Source: an uncultured Bacilli bacterium (GTDB taxonomy: Bacteria > Bacillota_I > Bacilli_A > RF39 > UBA660). From it: DNA of 64,000 nt. The notes under the pieces were generated by a model. That model was not told the origin of the DNA. It did no database searches and was given only the letters and a program-made list of their open reading frames with translations. Shown piece after piece: positions 7,316 through 16,122 of this stretch (positions are counted from its first letter, which is position 1; the number at the start of each line of letters is the position of its first letter). The stretch spans positions 1 to 64,000 of the forward strand of contig CALVVN010000024.1 in assembly GCA_944363865.1 (NCBI GenBank), given 5' to 3'. The position numbers and the translations under genes are program-made.

Positions 7316-7383
7316 TAATCTATCACGCTATCTCTATATTACAACATAAACAAAAAAAACTTTTTCTTCAAAAGCCTTCATTT

Positions 7384-7445
7384 TATATACCTTGTTTACA
7401 AGCATCAGCATGTCTTAAATCAATAACAATTCCAGTTAAAGCCCT
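7384..7445 (-). pseudogene. Second, decayed copy of the amidase 5' end
   Basis: The minus strand reads ALTGIVIDLRHADACKQGI then stop, without an initiating ATG. It matches the 6389-6433 stub for the first eight codons and then diverges exactly in the AGHG motif (LRHA). The DNA upstream (7446-7470) also resembles the ribosome binding region of copy A but has lost its start codon. It is probably the original gene start left behind by the older insertion, or a start carried in by it. Confidence 0.5.
7409..7443. repeat. Direct repeat, copy B (older attachment-site candidate)
   Basis: Partner of 6397-6431. The four differing bases are consecutive (7415-7418), inside the DAGHG codons, where a recombinase core could lie. 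Confidence 0.7.
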
Positions 7446-7581
7446 ATTATTCACCCATACTACCTCTATAATAGAGTATAAAAAAATTATTTAAGTGACA
7501 TTTTCAAATCATCTATTTTAAGTATATAAAGTAAAATTATGTAAATAATTATTAATAAACAAATAAATAAAATTGTCACGT

Positions 7582-7589
7582 GTTATAAT
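7582..7589 (+). promoter_or_regulatory. Extended -10 promoter of the 7615 gene
   Basis: TG-T-TATAAT (7582-7589 with T at 7581) fits an extended -10 and lies 26 bases before the ATG. No convincing -35. The interval 7444-7581 otherwise shows only AT-rich DNA and a small CTCTAT-A-ATAGAG palindrome (7463-7475). Confidence 0.5.
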
Positions 7590-7614
7590 AATATTATAAG
7601 AAAGAAGGTATGAT

Positions 7615-8670
7615 ATGGAAAATATTAAAGTTGTACAATATGGTTGTGGAAAAATGTCCGTTTATATCATGAGATACGTGATGGAAAATGAAGGACAAAT
7701 CGTTGGCGCTATTGACATTAATCCAGAAATTATAGGAAAAGACATTTCTGAAGTAATTGGTTGTGAAAAAACTGGAACAATCATAAAAAATGTTGAAGAA
7801 GCAGAGCAATTATTAAAAGAAGCAAAACCAGACATATGCATAATAACTACAATGAGTCTTATGAATGATTGTAAAGATGCTTTACTATTATGTGCAAAAT
7901 TAGGAATTAATGCAATTACAACGTGTGAAGAAGCATTTTACCCATTTAATTCTTCACCAGCATTAACTGAAGAAATAGACAGACTTGCAAAAGAAAATAA
8001 CTGTACAATTACTGGAAGCGGATACCAAGATGCATTTTGGGGTAATCTAATAACAACTATAGCCGGAGCTTCACAAAAAATAACAAAAATTAAAGGAAGT
8101 AGTTCATATAATGTCGAAGATTATGGAATAGCTTTAGCAAAAGCGCATGGAGCAGGATTAACAAAAGAAGACTTTGACAAAGAAGTAGCTGCTGCAGACA
8201 ACATATCAGAAGAAGAAAGAACTAAACTAATAAACAACGGAGAGTTCTTACCAAGTTACATGTGGAACGTTAATGGATGGCTATGCGATAAATTAGGTTT
8301 AACAGTTATAAGTCAAACACAAAAATGCATACCAACATTCCATGATAAAGACATAAATAGTAGTACATTAAATATGGTGGTTAAAGCAGGAACTTGTACA
8401 GGTATGAAAGCAATAGTTACAACAACAACAAAAGAAGGAATAACATTTGAAACAGAATGCATCGGAAAAGTATACTCAGAAGATGATTACGATTGTAATA
8501 ATTGGGAAGTAATTGGAGAACCAACAACAAACTTAACTATAGCTAGACCACAGACAGTAGAATTAACATGCGCAACAATAGTTAATAGAATACCAGATGT
8601 AATAAAAGCAAAACCAGGCTTTGTACCAACTAGCCAAATGGGCGAACTCAAAAAATACATAAAAAGATGA
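7615..8670 (+). CDS. 2,4-diaminopentanoate dehydrogenase-like NAD(P)-dependent enzyme
   Basis: A 351-residue protein with an N-terminal Rossmann motif (VVQYGCGKMS, residues 6-15) and the dihydrodipicolinate-reductase-like fold. It continues with GAIDINPEIIGKD and an ITTMS stretch. The overall sequence resembles the 2,4-diaminopentanoate dehydrogenase family, which oxidatively deaminates (2R,4S)-2,4-diaminopentanoate in ornithine fermentation. No other ornithine-degradation gene is nearby, so the substrate remains open among related amine dehydrogenases. An AGAAGG site precedes the ATG and a terminator follows. It is a single-gene transcript. Confidence 0.6.
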   Translation: MENIKVVQYGCGKMSVYIMRYVMENEGQIVGAIDINPEIIGKDISEVIGCEKTGTIIKNVEEAEQLLKEAKPDICIITTMSLMNDCKDALLLCAKLGINAITTCEEAFYPFNSSPALTEEIDRLAKENNCTITGSGYQDAFWGNLITTIAGASQKITKIKGSSSYNVEDYGIALAKAHGAGLTKEDFDKEVAAADNISEEERTKLINNGEFLPSYMWNVNGWLCDKLGLTVISQTQKCIPTFHDKDINSSTLNMVVKAGTCTGMKAIVTTTTKEGITFETECIGKVYSEDDYDCNNWEVIGEPTTNLTIARPQTVELTCATIVNRIPDVIKAKPGFVPTSQMGELKKYIKR

Positions 8671-8690
8671 GCGATTCATCTTTTTTATTT
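8661..8690. terminator. Terminator between convergent genes
   Basis: AAAAAGATGA pairs with TTCATCTTTTTT around a GCGA loop. It ends the 7615 gene and could also act on the opposite strand for the helicase gene. Confidence 0.8.
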
Positions 8691-8732
8691 ACACTTTTTT
8701 ACAAAAATGCATTAATTTTCGAATATCTTACT

Positions 8733-10277
8733 TTAAATCTTTAAAATCTCTAAATCTTTTTTGCTATACAACAAAAGTTCTTTAACAAAAACAGAAGGAG
8801 TTTTTGTATTAACAAGCAGCAAAACATAACCTTTTGTTCTTGTTGAAGCGACATAAAATAGTCTGCGCTCTTCTGCATAAGGACACATTTCTTTTTTTGA
8901 TAAAACATAATTAAAAACTTTCTCTTCAGATTTTTTATTAGGAAAACCCCATATTTTATTTTCAAGAGAAAGAACAATCACACAGTCTTCTTCAAGACCC
9001 TTAGACCTATGTACAGTCAAAAATCTTAATTTCATATCATTATATCTTGAATAAAACAAATTACCAAACTTATCAACAATAAAACCTCTAGATAAAATAT
9101 CATTTAGATTGTCATTATTTCTCCCTAAAATTAAAATATTTTTAATTCCTTTATTATATAAATAATCAAGTAATTTTATAAAAACTCTTTTTTGATCAGC
9201 ATAATACACGATTTTAATAGGTTTTTCAAGACTCAAACTGGATTTTAAAGACTTGTCTAATTGCAATTTATTAACTTTAATAAAACGTTCACAAACTTTT
9301 ATCAACTGGTAGCTATTTCTATATGTAGTTTGAATTTTATAAACTATTGCATTAGGAAAAAAATTAGAAAAATTCAAAAAAAGATATAAATCACATCCAG
9401 CAAATCTATAAATAGATTGATAATCATCTCCTACCGCCATGAACTTAGCACCCGTCACATTCAACAAAGCTTCAATCAATTTATACCTGACATTACTTGT
9501 ATCTTGAAACTCATCAATTATTATATATTTATAAGAATATGTCTTAGTTTTTTTATTTAAAAGTTTTGATGCATTTAAAATCATATCATCAAAATCAATT
9601 TTATCACAAGCGGAAAGTTCAGACTCATATTCATAAAATATTCTTGATACAAGCAACAAAAAATAAAAATGTTTTTTATTCCAAAATCTCTTTTTTTCTT
9701 TATTAAGAGTGTTCTTTAAATAATCATAGTCGTAACCATTAGTCTTAAACAACCGTATAAATGTGATAATAGAATTTATCAACGTCTTAACTTCCAAATG
9801 TTTTTCACGCATCAGTTTTATCAACACTTTATCTGCATTTTTCAACAACGTACATACCTTAAAATATTTTAATAAAACTTGCTTATAAAAATCATCATTA
9901 ATTAAAATATAATTTATCATTTCATTTGCAATATAATCTAGAAGATCAGATTCCGCAATACTAAAACTTATATTATGATCTTTTAATATTTTTAAACCAA
10001 GTTTATGGAAAGTCAAAACATCAATTTCCATTTTAATTTCATTAAAAATAGTGTTTTTTAATGAATTACATGCATCATTTGTAAAAGAAATACAAAGAAT
10101 CTCTGATGGCATTACATTAAGTTTATAAATCAAATATTTAATTTTGCCAACAATAGTTAAACTTTTTCCACTACCCGCGCCTGCTATTACCAATATATTC
10201 TTAGCAGCACTTGTTACAATTTCTTTCTGTTCACAATCTAACTCATAACCTTTAACCTTAAATAAATCATAACTCAT
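8733..10277 (-). CDS. UvrD/Rep-family superfamily 1 helicase (short form)
   Basis: A 514-residue ATP-dependent DNA helicase. Walker A is AGAGSGKS (near residue 33), Walker B is DEFQDTS, then GDDYQSIYRFAG, TTYRNS (motif IV region), LTVHRSKGLEED (motif V) and RRLFYVASTRTK (motif VI). It is much shorter than the PcrA encoded at 44.4 kb because the accessory domains are reduced. I start it at the ATG at 10277, not at 10328: a promoter ends just upstream and would make a leaderless mRNA beginning at this ATG. The first 17 codons of the longer frame overlap the promoter. Likely roles are repair or replication-fork processing. Confidence 0.85.
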   Translation of the reverse strand: MSYDLFKVKGYELDCEQKEIVTSAAKNILVIAGAGSGKSLTIVGKIKYLIYKLNVMPSEILCISFTNDACNSLKNTIFNEIKMEIDVLTFHKLGLKILKDHNISFSIAESDLLDYIANEMINYILINDDFYKQVLLKYFKVCTLLKNADKVLIKLMREKHLEVKTLINSIITFIRLFKTNGYDYDYLKNTLNKEKKRFWNKKHFYFLLLVSRIFYEYESELSACDKIDFDDMILNASKLLNKKTKTYSYKYIIIDEFQDTSNVRYKLIEALLNVTGAKFMAVGDDYQSIYRFAGCDLYLFLNFSNFFPNAIVYKIQTTYRNSYQLIKVCERFIKVNKLQLDKSLKSSLSLEKPIKIVYYADQKRVFIKLLDYLYNKGIKNILILGRNNDNLNDILSRGFIVDKFGNLFYSRYNDMKLRFLTVHRSKGLEEDCVIVLSLENKIWGFPNKKSEEKVFNYVLSKKEMCPYAEERRLFYVASTRTKGYVLLLVNTKTPSVFVKELLLYSKKDLEILKI

Positions 10278-10284
10278 ACGTGAA

Positions 10285-10312
10285 ATTATACTTAATAAAT
10301 TAAAGAAGTCAA
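10285..10312 (-). promoter_or_regulatory. Promoter giving a leaderless helicase mRNA
   Basis: On the minus strand: -35 TTGACT (10312-10307), 16-base spacer, -10 TATAAT (10290-10285), then seven bases to the ATG at 10277. A second TTGACT (10319-10314) lies just upstream. No ribosome binding site is present. Confidence 0.7.
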
Positions 10313-10397
10313 AAGTCAAAAAAATCATTTTAAAATAAAATTTTTACAATTTAATTAAACACATTAACAAATATTTATATTCATAATAAAAGCAAAA

Positions 10398-11078
10398 TTA
10401 AACTTTTAACATATTTAACATACTTTTATCTGACTCACTAACTTTTAAAGACTCTTTAATTTTTTGAATGGTTTTATTATGTGTTTTTTTATCCAAAACT
10501 TTATTTTTAAGCACAATTAATATTTTATCTCTATAGTCAAAAAAAGCTTTTGATAAAAGCCAAGCTTTAGCCATTACTACATAATACCTATTATCTTTGT
10601 CATTAACTACAATATCAATAATCCTATCAATATATTCATCATCCAAATAATAATACATAAGTACAACATAAACAAATCTTTTATAATATTCTTTATCGGT
10701 TTTTAAAAAATCTAAAAAATAATCAAATAAAGATAATTTATAAATACCTATACTTTTTAAACTACAAACAAAAGTATCACAAATTGCCCAGTTATTTATT
10801 TTAGGCAAAAATTGTTCAATATAATATTGCAACTTATCAACATTTAAATCTAACTTACCTATTATAATAGCTTCCAACAGGATTTCTTCATAATACAACT
10901 TATTCGATTCATCTACATAACAAAAACGTTCACTTTCAGTCATTCTTTTAGCTATTTTTCTCAAATCAGAAATGCTAACACCAATAGAATTATTCAAGTC
11001 TGGAATTACTTTTTCATTATACACTTTTAAATTATCTTTTTTTAACAAAAATAAACTTTTCCTTACTTCTTCAAACAT
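10398..11078 (-). CDS. DNA alkylation repair protein, AlkD-like
   Basis: A 226-residue all-helical protein of the AlkD HEAT-like repeat family. Recognisable stretches are INNWAICDTF (the conserved Trp-Asp region of the DNA-binding groove), KRFVYVVLMYYYL, YYVVMAKAWLLS and the C-terminal THNKTIQKIKESLKVS. Family members are DNA glycosylases removing bulky or cationic alkylated bases such as 3-methyladenine and 7-methylguanine. Its start codon region touches the stop of the upstream lipid-kinase gene (11078), so the two are co-transcribed. Confidence 0.85.
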   Translation of the reverse strand: MFEEVRKSLFLLKKDNLKVYNEKVIPDLNNSIGVSISDLRKIAKRMTESERFCYVDESNKLYYEEILLEAIIIGKLDLNVDKLQYYIEQFLPKINNWAICDTFVCSLKSIGIYKLSLFDYFLDFLKTDKEYYKRFVYVVLMYYYLDDEYIDRIIDIVVNDKDNRYYVVMAKAWLLSKAFFDYRDKILIVLKNKVLDKKTHNKTIQKIKESLKVSESDKSMLNMLKV

Positions 11079-11944
11079 TATTTTATGAATTCCTCTATTA
11101 ACTTTTTATTATTATAGACATGAATTAATTTTTTGCAAATCTTAAAATTAAACTCCTTATTAATATACTTTTCCCCGTCCACATTACTAATAATATTCTT
11201 TTTACTCTTTACTTTTAATTGGCTTACCAATCTTTTATGAACTAATGGAGAAAAATCATGTGTACCACTTTTGAGTTTCATAATAAGATTAAACATTTTT
11301 AATTTTGACATCTTATCCACAAAATAAAAATCAAAAAAACCATCATCAATCTTTGCTTTTGGAGCAATTTTAAAACCATTACCGTAAAACTTTCCATTAC
11401 AAACTGCTAAAGTTGTAAACTCGCCGGAAACCTCAGTGTTATTTAAATTAAAAGTCATTTTCTTACAATTATACTTTAAAAAAGTATTCATCAAACTTGC
11501 TATATATAATTTATTAGTACTTATTCCTTTTATCTTCATGATGTCTATGTTATTCGCAACATCGGCATCTATTCCGAAGCAAACTGTATTCAAAAAATAC
11601 AACTCATTAACTTTACCAACGTCACATTTTAATATACCATCGGGGATCATCTTTAAAGTTTTATAAAAATCATTACCACTGCCTGTAGGTACTACTGCTA
11701 AAATATTTTTAGTATGAACAATACCATTAAGAACTTCATTAAGAGTACCGTCTCCACCAACAGCAAATATAATATTTTTACTTTTTTTATATCTTAGTGT
11801 AATAGCTGTAGCTTCTCCCGGACAACGCGTATAAAAAACTTCAAAGTCAACATCTTTATTAACACAATATTTTTCAACATTTTTAACAACTTTTTTGTAC
11901 TTGCCATTACCAGCTACTTTATTTACTATAAAAATCCATTTCAT
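11078..11944 (-). CDS. Diacylglycerol/lipid kinase family protein (first paralogue)
   Basis: A 288-residue YegS/DagK-type lipid kinase. The nucleotide-binding GGDGTLNE is at residues 63-70 and PTGSGND at 86-92. The family phosphorylates diacylglycerol or related lipids at the inner face of the membrane, recycling diacylglycerol released when lipoteichoic acid is polymerised. An LTA synthase-like gene occurs at 35.4 kb. It overlaps the upstream paralogue by 4 bases (ATGA), indicating translational coupling. Substrate cannot be decided from sequence. Confidence 0.85.
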   Translation of the reverse strand: MKWIFIVNKVAGNGKYKKVVKNVEKYCVNKDVDFEVFYTRCPGEATAITLRYKKSKNIIFAVGGDGTLNEVLNGIVHTKNILAVVPTGSGNDFYKTLKMIPDGILKCDVGKVNELYFLNTVCFGIDADVANNIDIMKIKGISTNKLYIASLMNTFLKYNCKKMTFNLNNTEVSGEFTTLAVCNGKFYGNGFKIAPKAKIDDGFFDFYFVDKMSKLKMFNLIMKLKSGTHDFSPLVHKRLVSQLKVKSKKNIISNVDGEKYINKEFNFKICKKLIHVYNNKKLIEEFIK

Positions 11945-12882
11945 TTTAAATTATCCACTTCTTCAACATTTTTAAACAATTTGACAATATTTTTTTTAGG
12001 AACTAACATATTAATTTCCTTATTAATTGAAAAATTAAATGTTTTATCATTATGTTTCATCTCTTCCCCATCTATACACCAAGACTCACTAGGAACTTCT
12101 TTAAATGTAACAGAAAAATTATTAGTTCTATAATATGTCACACCTTTAACATTATTTATATCAGAAGTTAATACAGCCGTCATTGTCATAGCTAACTGAG
12201 GTTTATTAAAAACACTAATCATAGCAACTTCAAACATTTCATCATCCAACTTTACATCATCATATATGTTTTTAAAACCACCTATACCACTAGTATTTGA
12301 TATGAAAATAAAAGAATATTCTCCGGAAAAGATTTTTCCATCAATTTCATAAGTTATTTCATATTTTTTTATATTTCTCTTTAACTCATTTATTGCATTA
12401 ATAATATAACCAAATCTTCCAAAATTGCGCTTTAAATGCCTAGGCGTATTATATGCAATGTCAACATAATTACCAATACATCCTACATATATAAATGGCC
12501 TATTATTAATTAAACAAACATCAACATTTTTTACAGCGCCATTTAATAACAACTGTAAATTAGTAATTATATTTTTAGTATAACCGTACATTGCTCCAAT
12601 ATCATTAGTAGTTCCAGTAGGTAAATGTCCTAATAATAATTTATTTTCACGATTTAAGTTACCAGTGACAACCTCATTAAGAGTACCATCTCCGCCACAA
12701 CTAATAACTAAATCAACATCAACTAATTCTTCCACAATTTTAATTGCATGACCTTTATATTCAGTTGGACATGCTATCATTTCATATCCATTTTTTTCTA
12801 ATAAATCAGAGATCTTTTTTATATCTTTTTTATTATTAGTCTTGCCGCTTTCAGGATTATATATAAACGCACACTTTTTCAT
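11941..12882 (-). CDS. Diacylglycerol/lipid kinase family protein (second paralogue)
   Basis: A 313-residue protein of the same family as its neighbour but clearly diverged: GGDGTLNE at residues 63-70 and PTGTTND (not PTGSGND) at 88-94. The PTGTTND form is seen in DagK/YerQ-type diacylglycerol kinases. The start at 12882 is preferred over the GTG at 12891 because AGGAG overlaps that GTG and is correctly spaced for the ATG. It heads the three-gene run with the first paralogue and alkD. Confidence 0.85.
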   Translation of the reverse strand: MKKCAFIYNPESGKTNNKKDIKKISDLLEKNGYEMIACPTEYKGHAIKIVEELVDVDLVISCGGDGTLNEVVTGNLNRENKLLLGHLPTGTTNDIGAMYGYTKNIITNLQLLLNGAVKNVDVCLINNRPFIYVGCIGNYVDIAYNTPRHLKRNFGRFGYIINAINELKRNIKKYEITYEIDGKIFSGEYSFIFISNTSGIGGFKNIYDDVKLDDEMFEVAMISVFNKPQLAMTMTAVLTSDINNVKGVTYYRTNNFSVTFKEVPSESWCIDGEEMKHNDKTFNFSINKEINMLVPKKNIVKLFKNVEEVDNLK

Positions 12883-12949
12883 AAAAAACACTCCTAGTTA
12901 AATTATATATTTTAAAATTAAATTAATCAATTAAAATCCCCAAATATAA

Positions 12950-14029
12950 TTATTCGTTTTTTTCTAATTCAACTTTAACTGTATCATACTCTCCATCTCT
13001 ATAAAATTTAATAGTAACTGTTTCACCTGGTTCATATTTATACAAATTATACCTAAATTCAGCAATATTAGAAACTTTGCTATCGCCTATTTCAGTAATA
13101 ATATCTCCTATTTCTAAACCTGAATCAGCTGCTGGACTATTATTCTCCACCTCGTAAACAACAACGCCATCATCAACATTTCCGTCAACACGAATACCTG
13201 CCAACATTAAATCATAACTAGCGGACAAATCTAACATAGATATTCCCAAATAAGGTCTAATTATTTCAGTTCCAGACTCTATATGATTTGCAATCTCAAT
13301 AGCGTCTTCAATAGGAATTGAAAAGCCTAATCCTTCAATTTCATCCTCAACAATTTTTAAAGAATTAATTCCTATAACATCTCCGTTAACATTACATAAT
13401 GGTCCGCCACTATTACCCGGATTAATTGCTGCATCAGTTTGCATAACATTCATAATCCAATCACTTGAGTAACCAGAAACTGAAACACTTACCATTCTAT
13501 TCTTACCACTAATAATTCCTCTCGTAACAGTACCGGCATAATTTTTACTTAAAGGAGTTCCTATAGTAAATACTGTATCACCAATTTCCATATCTACACT
13601 ACTACCTATATTAGCAACTTGAATAACATCATTTTTATCTATTTTCAAAATTGCAATATCAGCATACTCATCAGAACCTACCAATTCAGCTGTAATTATC
13701 TCATCATTAGTAAAAGTTAACTGAATTGATTCAGCATCTTCAATAACATGATGATTAGTCATAACATAAGCGTCATCACCATCAATCTTATATACAAAAC
13801 CAGTTCCAATAGATATTGTTGTATTTCTAACTAAACTTTCTACCACAACAACAGCATCATATACATTTCCTACACCTTCACTAATACCTTCATCTGTTAC
13901 ACTTACTTTATTTTCACTAATAGTTTTAACGATAGTATTTGGAAAAAAATAAATAACGCCATACATAATACTTGCACCTAATACAATACTAAGAACTACA
14001 GAAGCAAAATAAATGATTTTCTTCCTCAC
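12950..14029 (-). CDS. htrA: HtrA/DegP-type membrane serine protease
   Basis: A 359-residue protein. An N-terminal membrane anchor (residues 5-28) is followed by an extracytoplasmic trypsin-like domain with catalytic His94 (TNHHV), Asp124 (YADIA) and Ser207 (GNSGGP), then one PDZ domain (about 265-355). This is the usual architecture of Gram-positive HtrA, which degrades or refolds damaged exported proteins. The gene is single and lies 17 bases from the Abi gene upstream, so read-through from that gene is possible. Confidence 0.92.
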   Translation of the reverse strand: MRKKIIYFASVVLSIVLGASIMYGVIYFFPNTIVKTISENKVSVTDEGISEGVGNVYDAVVVVESLVRNTTISIGTGFVYKIDGDDAYVMTNHHVIEDAESIQLTFTNDEIITAELVGSDEYADIAILKIDKNDVIQVANIGSSVDMEIGDTVFTIGTPLSKNYAGTVTRGIISGKNRMVSVSVSGYSSDWIMNVMQTDAAINPGNSGGPLCNVNGDVIGINSLKIVEDEIEGLGFSIPIEDAIEIANHIESGTEIIRPYLGISMLDLSASYDLMLAGIRVDGNVDDGVVVYEVENNSPAADSGLEIGDIITEIGDSKVSNIAEFRYNLYKYEPGETVTIKFYRDGEYDTVKVELEKNE

Positions 14030-14045
14030 TTAGTTCACACCCTTT

Positions 14046-14978
14046 CTATTCTAAATACATTATATCTTTGTAATTCAGAGGAAACCCCATTTTTTCATAA
14101 ATAACACTTATATCAATATGTACTAGTCTTCCCTTTAACCTATCAAATTCATAATTAATTTCATTCATCATTAACTTAAAATCACTCGGAGTTAATAAAT
14201 GTTTTAAGATTAAAATCAAAGCAAAAATATCATTTTTACCGTTAACATATTCGTCCTCTACTTTAGGTATATTAAGTATATGATGGTAAATATTATCCGG
14301 AATTGTCCTTTGAGTAAAATGGTCAAATAATATATCTTCATGAGCACATAGATTTCTATAGTTAGCTAGTATTGGCAAAAACACTTCTAAACTTTTAGCA
14401 TCAATATTATATATTTTAGCAATTCTATTTGCATCTTCACTTTTTAATATACTATATAATTCACTCATTAATCCAAAACTAATAACTTTTATTCCAATCC
14501 ACAACGGAATATACCCATAATTTACCATATAATGGCTAGTCGCACCATGTTGTTTGCCATTAACCCTATATTGCCTTTTCAATTTTCTAATTAAATCACT
14601 TACTTGACCCTTCTTATCTTCACTTTGATCAAAGTTACTTGGATTTAAATAATCCTTTTCTTTATAACCATAATTACTACTTAAAGCATAACTAAAAATT
14701 GACTTATAATTATTTTCAACAATTAAAATATTTTTAAAAATAATGTTTCTAAATGTCCTATCAAACATAAATAAAGCATAAAGTTCATTAAATGATGTAC
14801 CATCTATAAACTTTCTACTTGCATCTTTTTTTAAAAACGAATGTCTATAACCCATAAGAAAAAAGTAATTTTCTCTTAATAATATTGATTTAGCATACTC
14901 CTCATCTTCAATTACTAATCCTTTATTTCTTAATATTTCTACTTGTTCTTCAATAGACTTAAAAACTTTCTTTGCCAC
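14046..14978 (-). CDS. Abi_2 (AbiD/AbiF-type) abortive-infection protein
   Basis: A 310-residue protein of the Abi_2 family. The N-terminus has KSIEEQVEILRNKGL and the NYFFLMGY stretch (residues 7-45) diagnostic of the family. ANYRNLCAHED (206-215) gives the HEPN-type R-x4-H motif (Arg208, His213). Members abort phage infection, probably by RNA cleavage, as single-gene systems. No second toxin or antitoxin component is adjacent. It has its own extended -10 promoter, a very short leader and a GGGTGAT site. Confidence 0.85.
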   Translation of the reverse strand: MAKKVFKSIEEQVEILRNKGLVIEDEEYAKSILLRENYFFLMGYRHSFLKKDASRKFIDGTSFNELYALFMFDRTFRNIIFKNILIVENNYKSIFSYALSSNYGYKEKDYLNPSNFDQSEDKKGQVSDLIRKLKRQYRVNGKQHGATSHYMVNYGYIPLWIGIKVISFGLMSELYSILKSEDANRIAKIYNIDAKSLEVFLPILANYRNLCAHEDILFDHFTQRTIPDNIYHHILNIPKVEDEYVNGKNDIFALILILKHLLTPSDFKLMMNEINYEFDRLKGRLVHIDISVIYEKMGFPLNYKDIMYLE

Positions 14979-14998
14979 ATTATCACCCTACAACTAAA

Positions 14999-15007
14999 AG
15001 TATAGCA
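14999..15007 (-). promoter_or_regulatory. Extended -10 promoter of the Abi gene
   Basis: Minus strand TGCTATACT. The transcript would start about 15 bases before the ATG at 14978. Confidence 0.45.
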
Positions 15008-15049
15008 TAATGATTACATATCTTCTAGCGTTTTCACAATTTTTTCAGC

Positions 15050-15082
15050 CAAATTAAAAACCTTGCAGATATTACAAGGTTT
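15050..15082 (-). terminator. Terminator of the rplM-rpsI operon
   Basis: Minus strand AAACCTTG pairs with CAAGGTTT around a 9-base loop, followed by a T-rich stretch. Confidence 0.8.
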
Positions 15083-15090
15083 ATAAACAT

Positions 15091-15486
15091 CTATCTCTTA
15101 CTAAATTGAGGTGCTCTTCTAGCTTTTTTAAGACCATATTTTTTACGTTCTTTTATTCTTGAATCTCTAGTAATCATACCATTAGATTTAAGTACTTCTC
15201 TATTATTTGGATCTATTTCTAATAAACAACGTGCTATACCCAATCTAATTGCACCAGTTTGACCATTAAATCCTCCGCCATTAACTTTAACAGTAATATC
15301 AAACTTACCATCATTTTCAGTCAATTTCAAAGGTTGTTTTAAATCCATAACTAGTGTTTCATAAGGCATATAAGTATTAACATCTTCACCATTAACAGTT
15401 ATTTTACCTTTACCATATGACATAGATACTTGAGCAATACTTCTTTTTCTTCTACCTGTAGCTTTCCAAACTTTACTTTCTGCCAT
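15091..15486 (-). CDS. rpsI: 30S ribosomal protein S9
   Basis: A 131-residue protein with the S9 hallmarks: [11 protein letters not shown] near the N-terminus, [20 protein letters not shown] in the centre and the C-terminal [17 protein letters not shown] tail, which contacts tRNA in the P site. It lies 9 bases after rplM in the conserved L13-S9 operon. Confidence 0.98.
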   Translation of the reverse strand: MAESKVWKATGRRKRSIAQVSMSYGKGKITVNGEDVNTYMPYETLVMDLKQPLKLTENDGKFDITVKVNGGGFNGQTGAIRLGIARCLLEIDPNNREVLKSNGMITRDSRIKERKKYGLKKARRAPQFSKR

Positions 15487-15495
15487 ATTTTCCTC

Positions 15496-15924
15496 CTACA
15501 TTTCTATCTTTTCAGGTTTTTGAGCTTCATGATTATGTTCAGAACCTTCAAATACATATAATTTTCTATACATATCTCTACCCAAAGGTCCTTTAGGTAA
15601 CATACCTTTAACAGCTCTTTCAATCATTTCTACTGGATATTTCTCTTTCATTTCTTTTGCAGTTCTTTCTCTTAAACCACCTGGAAATCCACTATGATTA
15701 TAATAAATCTTTTTATTTAACTTATCTCCAGTAAGATTTACCTTTGATGCATTAATAATTATAACAGCATCGCCACAATTAACATGTGGAGTAAAAGTTA
15801 CCTTATGTTTACCACGTAAAATATGAGCGGCTTTAGTAGCAACACTACCTAGCGTTTTGCCTTCAGCATCTATAAGATACCATTTAGTAACAACATCTTC
15901 TTTTCTTAACATAAATGTTTTCAT
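15496..15924 (-). CDS. rplM: 50S ribosomal protein L13
   Basis: A 142-residue protein of normal length, containing [33 protein letters not shown] and the [18 protein letters not shown] signature. An AAGGAG site precedes the ATG. It is the first gene of the rplM-rpsI operon. The upstream intergenic stretch (15925-16064) is AT-rich and holds back-to-back promoters; no L13 leader structure could be assigned by eye. Confidence 0.98.
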   Translation of the reverse strand: MKTFMLRKEDVVTKWYLIDAEGKTLGSVATKAAHILRGKHKVTFTPHVNCGDAVIIINASKVNLTGDKLNKKIYYNHSGFPGGLRERTAKEMKEKYPVEMIERAVKGMLPKGPLGRDMYRKLYVFEGSEHNHEAQKPEKIEM

Positions 15925-16064
15925 TTTAACTCCTTCTCAACTTCATTATATATGCCTTCCCACAGCAATATAAATCCATTTAAAATGTACCGATTATGAT
16001 TATATAAAATAATATATTAAAAGTCAAACAAAATAATTCATTTAAAAGAAAATTAGTATATTTC

Positions 16065-16093
16065 TTGACAAAATATGTATATAATATTAGAAT
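16065..16093 (+). promoter_or_regulatory. Promoter of the repeat surface protein gene
   Basis: -35 TTGACA (16065-16070), 17-base spacer, -10 TAGAAT (16088-16093). The leader is about 23 bases and contains GGAGG. Confidence 0.75.
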
Positions 16094-16122
16094 TATATTA
16101 TAAAATATTGGAGGAAAAAAGA

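Larger units (their letters stand above)
6432..7408. mobile_element. Remnant of an older insertion between amidase repeats
   Basis: No intact gene. The minus strand holds a wrecked parA and a HEPN-like fragment, and the rest is AT-rich with no readable frame. It is bounded by the two copies of the 35-bp direct repeat, which is what an earlier integration at the same target would leave. The plus-strand frames in this stretch are compositional artefacts. Confidence 0.55.

Noticed and set aside
8750..8977. 75-codon minus-strand frame within the short helicase gene
   Set aside because: It is in another frame of the helicase C-terminal region; the helicase motifs V and VI show the real frame.
10278..10328. 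N-terminal extension (17 codons) of the UvrD-like helicase
   Set aside because: It covers both promoter hexamers and has no ribosome site; homology begins after the ATG at 10277.
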